A stretch of 64,000 bases of DNA from Streptomyces diastatochromogenes (lineage in GTDB: Bacteria > Actinomycetota > Actinomycetes > Streptomycetales > Streptomycetaceae): positions 1 through 64,000 of the forward strand of contig NZ_MCGQ01000058.1 of the NCBI RefSeq assembly GCF_002242805.1, in the 5' to 3' direction. The notes under the pieces are model-generated. The model saw only the letters and a program-made list of their open reading frames with translations, was not told the origin of the DNA and made no database searches. The translations under genes and the position numbers were made by a program. Numbering within the stretch: position 1 is the stretch's first letter; every line of letters starts with the position of its first letter. Below are positions 59,944 through 64,000 of this stretch, piece by piece.

Positions 59944-60804
59944 TCACTTCCAGGCGGCTGCCAGGTACTCCTTGATCTTGTCCCGCATGAACACGGAGGA
60001 CTCCCGGGCCCGCTCCTCCCAGGCGAACACACACGCGGTCAGCGTGCCGTCGAAGCCGTTCGCCCGCAGTTCCCGGAACAGCTCGTCGAAGTCGACCTCG
60101 CCCTGCCCGATGTCCAGGTGCTGGTGGATGCGGGCCGGTGTACCGGGCGGGTTGAGGATGTAGCGGTTACCGGAGGACGCCGTGTGATCGAAGGCGTCGG
60201 CGAGGTGGACGTGGGTGAGCAGGTCGCCCGCGTACTGGATGATGCCGGGGGCGTTGTTGCCGATGTGGAAGGTGTGCGGGGCGCAGTACAGGAAGCTCAC
60301 GCTCGGGTGGTTGATGCCCCGGATGAGGTTGACGGCGTCGTAGCCGTTCTCGATGAAGTCGTCGGGGTGCGGCTCCAGGGTGAGGCGGATTCCCTCGCGC
60401 TCGAACAGCGGCAGCAGTTCGTCCATCGACTTCCAGAACTGGGCCTCGCTGCGGTCGGCGTCCTCGGGCCGGCCGTTGAACTCCGAGATCATGCTGTCCA
60501 CGCCGAGGTCCGCGGCGATCTGGATCGAGCGCTTCCAGTACCGTACGGCGGCCTGCCGGGCGTCCTCGTCGGGGCCGGACCAGCGGAACAGGGGGAGCAG
60601 GGACGAGATCCCCACGCCCGCCGCGTCCAGTGCCTTGCGGAACCTGCGGACCGTGCCGTCGTCCACGCGCGGGTGGCGGAAGAACGGGATGAAGTCCTCG
60701 CGGGGGGACAGCTCGATCCACTCGTAGCCCAACTCGGCCACCACGGAGGGAAGTTCGAGCAGCGGGACGTCGCGGATCATGTACGGGTCGAGGGCGATCC
60801 TCAT
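59944..60804 (-). CDS. Sugar phosphate isomerase/epimerase (AP-endonuclease-like TIM barrel) I
   Basis: A 286-aa xylose-isomerase-like TIM barrel. Metal-binding residues are expected in LTLEPHPDDF, LYCAPHTFHIGN and VHLADAFDH, with a late Glu/Asp in GQGEVDFDELF. These proteins isomerise or epimerise sugars, inositols or keto sugars. It is the third gene of the operon that begins with the Gfo/Idh/MocA oxidoreductase at 63152 and includes a second barrel of the same superfamily. A hairpin precedes it in the 85-bp gap and may lower its expression. The exact substrate is unknown. Confidence 0.85.
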   Translation of the reverse strand: MRIALDPYMIRDVPLLELPSVVAELGYEWIELSPREDFIPFFRHPRVDDGTVRRFRKALDAAGVGISSLLPLFRWSGPDEDARQAAVRYWKRSIQIAADLGVDSMISEFNGRPEDADRSEAQFWKSMDELLPLFEREGIRLTLEPHPDDFIENGYDAVNLIRGINHPSVSFLYCAPHTFHIGNNAPGIIQYAGDLLTHVHLADAFDHTASSGNRYILNPPGTPARIHQHLDIGQGEVDFDELFRELRANGFDGTLTACVFAWEERARESSVFMRDKIKEYLAAAWK

Positions 60805-60827
60805 CGTGGGTGCTCCTTGGTGTCACG

Positions 60828-60857
60828 GGCTCCGGCGGTGTGCGGACCGCCGGAGCC
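60828..60857 (-). terminator. Intra-operon hairpin (attenuator or partial terminator)
   Basis: GGCTCCGGCGGT (60828-60839) pairs perfectly with ACCGCCGGAGCC (60846-60857) around a 6-nt loop. It lies between the two isomerase genes and lacks a U-tract, so it probably tunes or stabilises the message. Confidence 0.5.
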
Positions 60858-60889
60858 GATGGTCTTTCAGGGGTGGCCGGCCGTTGCGG

Positions 60890-61903
60890 TCACGACCGCA
60901 GCGACTCCTGCAGTGCCGCGTCGGCGGCCTTGAGCACTCCGGCGGCCACGGCGACGCCCTCGACGCGCCCCAGCTCGGTGTCCTCGTGCTCGATGTTGAC
61001 CAGCATGTCCGGGTCGACCTCATGGAGGGCGCGCAGGAACTCGGTCCAGTAGGCGACGTCGTGGCCCTTGCCGAGGGCGACGAAGTCCCAGGCGGACTCC
61101 TTGGGCCACTCGTTGGCCCACTCGTCGCCGCCGAGGTTGGTGCGGGGCTCGTCGGGCGTGAGGCGTCGGAAGCTGTTGTCGAGTACACCGTTGAGGACGA
61201 CGTGTTCGCGGTTGATCCGGACGTCCTTGGCGGCGGCGTGGAAGACCAGCTCGCCCAGGTGGCGGACGACCTCGACGGGGTCCATCTGCTGCCAGAACAG
61301 GTGCGAGGCGTCCAGTTCGACGCCCACGTGGGTGGCCCCGGTGAGGTCGATGAGCCGGTGCACGTCGGCGCAGTTGAACACGACGTTCTGCGGGTGCAGT
61401 TCGAGGGCGACCTTGACGTCGTGGTCACGGGCGAGCCGGTCGGTCTCGCGCCAGAAGTCCGCGACGATCTTCCACTGGTGGTCGAGCACGTCCAGGGCCG
61501 CCGAGTTCCACGCGTTGACGATCCAGTTCGGGCGGGAGGCGCCCGGCTCGCCGCCGGGCAGGCCCGACATGGTCACAAGGCGGTGCTGCCCGAGCCGCTC
61601 GGCCAGGCGGATGGAGCGGCGGATGTCCTCGGCGTGCTTCTCGCCGATGGCGGGGTTCGGGTGCAGCGGGTTGCCGTTGGCGTTCAGGCCGGCGATGGAG
61701 ACGCCGGTGCCCTCGAAGAGGCCGAGGAAGTCGTCCCGGGCGGCGTCGCTGACCAGGATGTCGTCGAAGGTCGGGACGTGTACGGCGGGCAGGAAACCAC
61801 CGGTGTTGATCTCGATGCCGGTCAGGCCCAGATCGGCGATGACTTTGATCGCTTCCGGCAACGGCCGGTCGTGCAGGATCGCGTTGTAGAGTCCGAGCCT
61901 CAT
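60890..61903 (-). CDS. Sugar phosphate isomerase/epimerase (TIM barrel) II
   Basis: A 337-aa xylose-isomerase-like barrel starting MRLGLYNAILHDRPLPEAIKV. Metal-site features are LGLTGIEINTGGF, VKVALELHPQNVVF, THVGVELDASHLFW, ELVFHAAAKDVRI and the HEDTELGR end; an added C-terminal arm is present. It is distinct in sequence from the neighbouring 286-aa barrel, so the operon encodes two different isomerases. GGAA precedes the ATG at 61903. It follows the Gfo/Idh/MocA gene by 67 bp. Such sets are seen in catabolism of inositol stereoisomers and rare sugars, where a ketone made by the dehydrogenase is isomerised. Confidence 0.88.
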   Translation of the reverse strand: MRLGLYNAILHDRPLPEAIKVIADLGLTGIEINTGGFLPAVHVPTFDDILVSDAARDDFLGLFEGTGVSIAGLNANGNPLHPNPAIGEKHAEDIRRSIRLAERLGQHRLVTMSGLPGGEPGASRPNWIVNAWNSAALDVLDHQWKIVADFWRETDRLARDHDVKVALELHPQNVVFNCADVHRLIDLTGATHVGVELDASHLFWQQMDPVEVVRHLGELVFHAAAKDVRINREHVVLNGVLDNSFRRLTPDEPRTNLGGDEWANEWPKESAWDFVALGKGHDVAYWTEFLRALHEVDPDMLVNIEHEDTELGRVEGVAVAAGVLKAADAALQESLRS

Positions 61904-61970
61904 CTTGTCTTTCCTCAGTCCTTCTCGACGGTGAAGGTGGTCGTGCGCGGGGTGGGCGGGAAGGGGCGGG

Positions 61971-63152
61971 TCACCCGACGGTGACGGCCTTGCCGTCGGC
62001 GTCGGCGGAGGCGACGATCGCGTCGATGACCTGCAGGTTGTGCAGCCCGTCGGCGAGCGTGGGGCACTGCGGCAGCCGGTCCAGGCCCGCGATCTGCTCC
62101 AGGAAGGCCCGGGCCTGCCAGACGAAGAACTCGTGCTGGCCGTGGCCGACGCTCGGGAAGTCCATGGGCAGTCCACCGGCGATGTAGGGGTGGCCGGGGC
62201 CGACCACCACCCGCCGGTAGCCGTCCACCGGGTCGGAGGCCGCCGCGTCGGTGAGGGTGAACTCCGCCGGGCGGGACAGTTCGAAGGTCGCCGCGCCGTT
62301 CTTCGTGAAGACCTCGAAGCCCAGGGAGTTGGCCAGACCGCGGGCGATGCGCGAGACGGAGAAGGTGCCGACGGCGCCGGAGGCGAACGTCGCGGTGAAG
62401 GTGGCGATGTCCTCGTTCTCGACCCGCTCGCGCTCCTCGCTCACCTGGACGTCGGCCGAGTGCCCCACCGCCGTTCCCAGCGGCACGGGCCGCTCCTGCA
62501 CCTGGGTGGACAGGATGGCGCCCTGGACGCTCTGCACCGGCCCGCAGAAGTACTCGCCGAGATCGATGAGGTGGCTGCCGATGTCGGACAGCGCCCCGGA
62601 ACCGATGCCGCCCCGGTAGCGCCAGCTCATGGGCGCGTCGGGGTTGTGCCCGTAGTCGCACCAGTAGTGGCCGTTGAAGTGCTGCACCGGCCCGAGCGAG
62701 CCTTCCCGCACCTGCTGCCGGACGGCGTTGACGGCGGGGGAGCGGCGGAAGGTGAAGCCGGTGGCCGCCACCAGTCCGGTGCCCTCGGCCGCCGCCACCA
62801 TGGCCCGGGCGTCGGCCACGGACGGCGCCAGCGGCTTCTCGCACAGCACATGCTTGCCCGCGGCCAGCAGGGCCTCGACGATCTCGCGGTGCAGATGGTT
62901 GGCGACCACGACGCTGACCGCGTCGATGTCGTCGGCCTCCACGATCGCCCGCCAGTCCGTCTCGGCCCGCTCGAAGCCGTAGCGGCGGGCGGCGTCCTGG
63001 GCGAAGGGCTCATAGGCGTCGGCGACGGCGACCAGGCGCACGTCCGGCAGCCCGGCACCGTACAGCGTCGCGGCCTGCCGGTAGCCGTTGAGGTGGGCTC
63101 GGCCCGCCATTCCGGCGCCGATGACCGCCACCCCGATCGGCCTTGTGCTCAT
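61971..63152 (-). CDS. Gfo/Idh/MocA-family sugar dehydrogenase
   Basis: A 393-aa NAD(P)-dependent oxidoreductase. The Rossmann loop is VAVIGAGMAGRAH at residues 8-20, and the catalytic EKP motif is CEKPLAPSVADA. The C-terminal half has FNGHYWCDYGHNPDAPMSWRYRGG and GSHLIDLGEYFCGPV, the substrate-binding sheet with its conserved Asp-x3-His-type pair (DIGSHLID). It oxidises a sugar or cyclitol hydroxyl to a ketone. GAGGA precedes the ATG at 63152. It is the first gene of the three-gene catabolic operon and is divergent from the LacI gene, with a palindromic operator in the 226-bp spacer. Confidence 0.9.
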   Translation of the reverse strand: MSTRPIGVAVIGAGMAGRAHLNGYRQAATLYGAGLPDVRLVAVADAYEPFAQDAARRYGFERAETDWRAIVEADDIDAVSVVVANHLHREIVEALLAAGKHVLCEKPLAPSVADARAMVAAAEGTGLVAATGFTFRRSPAVNAVRQQVREGSLGPVQHFNGHYWCDYGHNPDAPMSWRYRGGIGSGALSDIGSHLIDLGEYFCGPVQSVQGAILSTQVQERPVPLGTAVGHSADVQVSEERERVENEDIATFTATFASGAVGTFSVSRIARGLANSLGFEVFTKNGAATFELSRPAEFTLTDAAASDPVDGYRRVVVGPGHPYIAGGLPMDFPSVGHGQHEFFVWQARAFLEQIAGLDRLPQCPTLADGLHNLQVIDAIVASADADGKAVTVG

Positions 63153-63294
63153 GGTGTTTCCTCTCCGGCGCGCCGGGGCGCCGTGGCTAGGTGGTGCGGG
63201 GATCCGGGGGATCTGAAAGGGGAGCTGGTCCCGGTAGGGAACGGCGAACCGAGCGCTCGGGATCCGTCCTGTCGGGACGCTGTCGAACAACTCC

Positions 63295-63310
63295 CTTAAA
63301 GCGCTTTAAG
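63295..63310. promoter_or_regulatory. LacI-type operator, perfect 16-bp palindrome
   Basis: CTTAAAGCGCTTTAAG is fully symmetrical with the CG centre typical of LacI/GalR operators. It lies in the spacer between the LacI gene and the sugar operon, near a TAATAT (63317-63322) that could be a -10 box for the repressor. Confidence 0.8.
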
Positions 63311-63378
63311 TGCTGGTAATATCGACGGCGCGACGGACAGGTGTCAAGGGTGTTGCCGGAAAATCCACGGGAGGTCGT

Positions 63379-64000
63379 GTGGACGAACTCGAATCCGCCT
63401 CGCCCGCGGGTGGCGGCACCGGGTCGGTGCGCCCCCGGCTGGAGGACGTCGCCGAGCGCGTAGGCCTGTCGACGGCGTCGGTGTCACTGGTGCTGCGGGG
63501 CGTGCCCGGCCCCAGCGAGCGCACCCGGCAGCGGGTCCTGAAGGCGGCGGCCGAACTCGGCTACCGCCCCGACCGCACCGCCAGCGCCCTGGCCAGCAGG
63601 CGCAGCCGGCTGCTCGGTGTCATGGTCGACGTGCACAGCCCCTTCCACGCCGAGCTGGTCGAGCATCTGCACACGGCCGCCGAGGAGGTCGGCTATGACC
63701 TCGTCCTGAGCGCGCTGACCCGGACCCGTGACGAGAACACGGCGGTCGAGACGCTCCTGGCGTTCCGTTGCGAGGCGCTGATCCTGCTCGGCCCGGTTGC
63801 CCCCGCCTCCGCCCTGGCCGCACTCGACCGCAAGGCGCCCGTCATCTCCGTGGGCCGCCGTATCGCAGGCGCCGATCTCGACGTCGTCCGCACCGCCGAC
63901 GACGACGGGGTCGGCCAGATAGTCGGCCACCTGGTGGGACTCGGTCACCGTGCCATCGCCCACGTCGACGGCGGCAAGGGCGTCATCGCCACCGACCGGC
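63379..64000 (+). CDS. LacI-family repressor of the sugar operon (partial, C-terminus off window)
   Basis: The first 207 codons of a LacI repressor, cut by the window end. After a Gly/Ser-rich leader, PRLEDVAERVGLSTASVSLVLRG is the HTH, with hinge RQRVLKAAAELGYRPDRTASALAS and the start of the ligand domain (LLGVMVDVHSPFHAELVEHL, ALILLGPVAPASAL, ISVGRRIAGADLDVVRTADDDG). The GTG at 63379 follows GGGAGG; the overlapping GTG at 63377 is out of frame. It is divergent from the dehydrogenase-isomerase operon and should repress it from the palindrome at 63295, and respond to a pathway sugar. Confidence 0.88.
   Translation, partial: MDELESASPAGGGTGSVRPRLEDVAERVGLSTASVSLVLRGVPGPSERTRQRVLKAAAELGYRPDRTASALASRRSRLLGVMVDVHSPFHAELVEHLHTAAEEVGYDLVLSALTRTRDENTAVETLLAFRCEALILLGPVAPASALAALDRKAPVISVGRRIAGADLDVVRTADDDGVGQIVGHLVGLGHRAIAHVDGGKGVIATDR

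Overview
This is a contiguous stretch of very GC-rich actinobacterial chromosome, and almost certainly Streptomyces. The evidence is strong third-position GC bias, GTG and TTG starts, Tat and lipoprotein signals, an ergothioneine cluster, dodecin, a SigR-type thioredoxin promoter and several Streptomyces-type regulators. From memory only (no search was run), the order lipoprotein / DUF574 methyltransferase / rmdA / LysR / sdhCAB / olsBA / egtDCBA / trxC resembles the S. coelicolor left arm around SCO0930 down to SCO0885. I saw no tRNA, rRNA, CRISPR array, transposase or prophage gene, so this looks like ordinary arm-proximal chromosome with many small, independently regulated units.

Layout. 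1-5.6 kb: a partial secreted protein, a secreted-repeat lipoprotein, a SAM methyltransferase coupled to the c-di-GMP enzyme RmdA, and an SDR. 5.6-10 kb: a LysR regulator divergent from a succinate dehydrogenase operon (sdhCAB). 10.2-17 kb: ornithine-lipid acyltransferases, a UvrA-like ABC ATPase, an orphan MT0933-type antitoxin and an Hsp100/Clp ATPase that appears to lack the ClpP-binding loop. 17-25 kb: an LLM flavoenzyme, a thin ferredoxin, a HAD phosphatase, dodecin, an orphan sugar-binding lipoprotein under a DasR-like operator, and egtABCD with overlapping genes. 25.3-31.5 kb: a bacterial PARG, a MazF/PemK-like protein, a HEXXH protein coupled to a one-TM protein, a polysaccharide deacetylase with an apparent frameshift in its signal peptide, a flotillin, and an NfeD-like protein coupled to an amidase.

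33-42 kb: a Tat-exported GH43/AbfB glycosidase, a PucR-type regulator, a roughly 0.7-kb array of degenerate tandem repeats derived from the 5' end of that regulator, a Tat-exported molybdenum hydroxylase (large subunit plus 2Fe-2S subunit), an HSL-type esterase and a GAF-PucR regulator. 42-50 kb: a redox cluster (cupin, DsbA/FrnE-like, FAD monooxygenase, LysR, aldo-keto reductase, FMN reductase, TetR, then TetR plus a TetX-like monooxygenase behind three evenly spaced operators). 50-59 kb: LacI, aldehyde dehydrogenase, thioredoxin (trxC) with a SigR promoter overlapping an 11-bp tandem repeat array, a disulfide oxidoreductase, peptide deformylase, a PepSY membrane protein, a BlaI/M56 pair and a stand-alone TOPRIM protein. 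59-64 kb: TPR, MarR, and a three-gene sugar-catabolic operon divergent from a LacI repressor across a perfect 16-bp palindrome.

The recurring physiological theme is redox and low-molecular-weight thiol metabolism (ergothioneine, thioredoxin, DsbA-like protein, flavoenzymes, Mo-hydroxylase), alongside membrane and cell-surface functions (ornithine lipids, flotillin, deacetylase, PepSY). The signals that known families explain least are the repeat array at 35.6-36.3 kb and the helically phased repeats at 52.97-53.04 kb.
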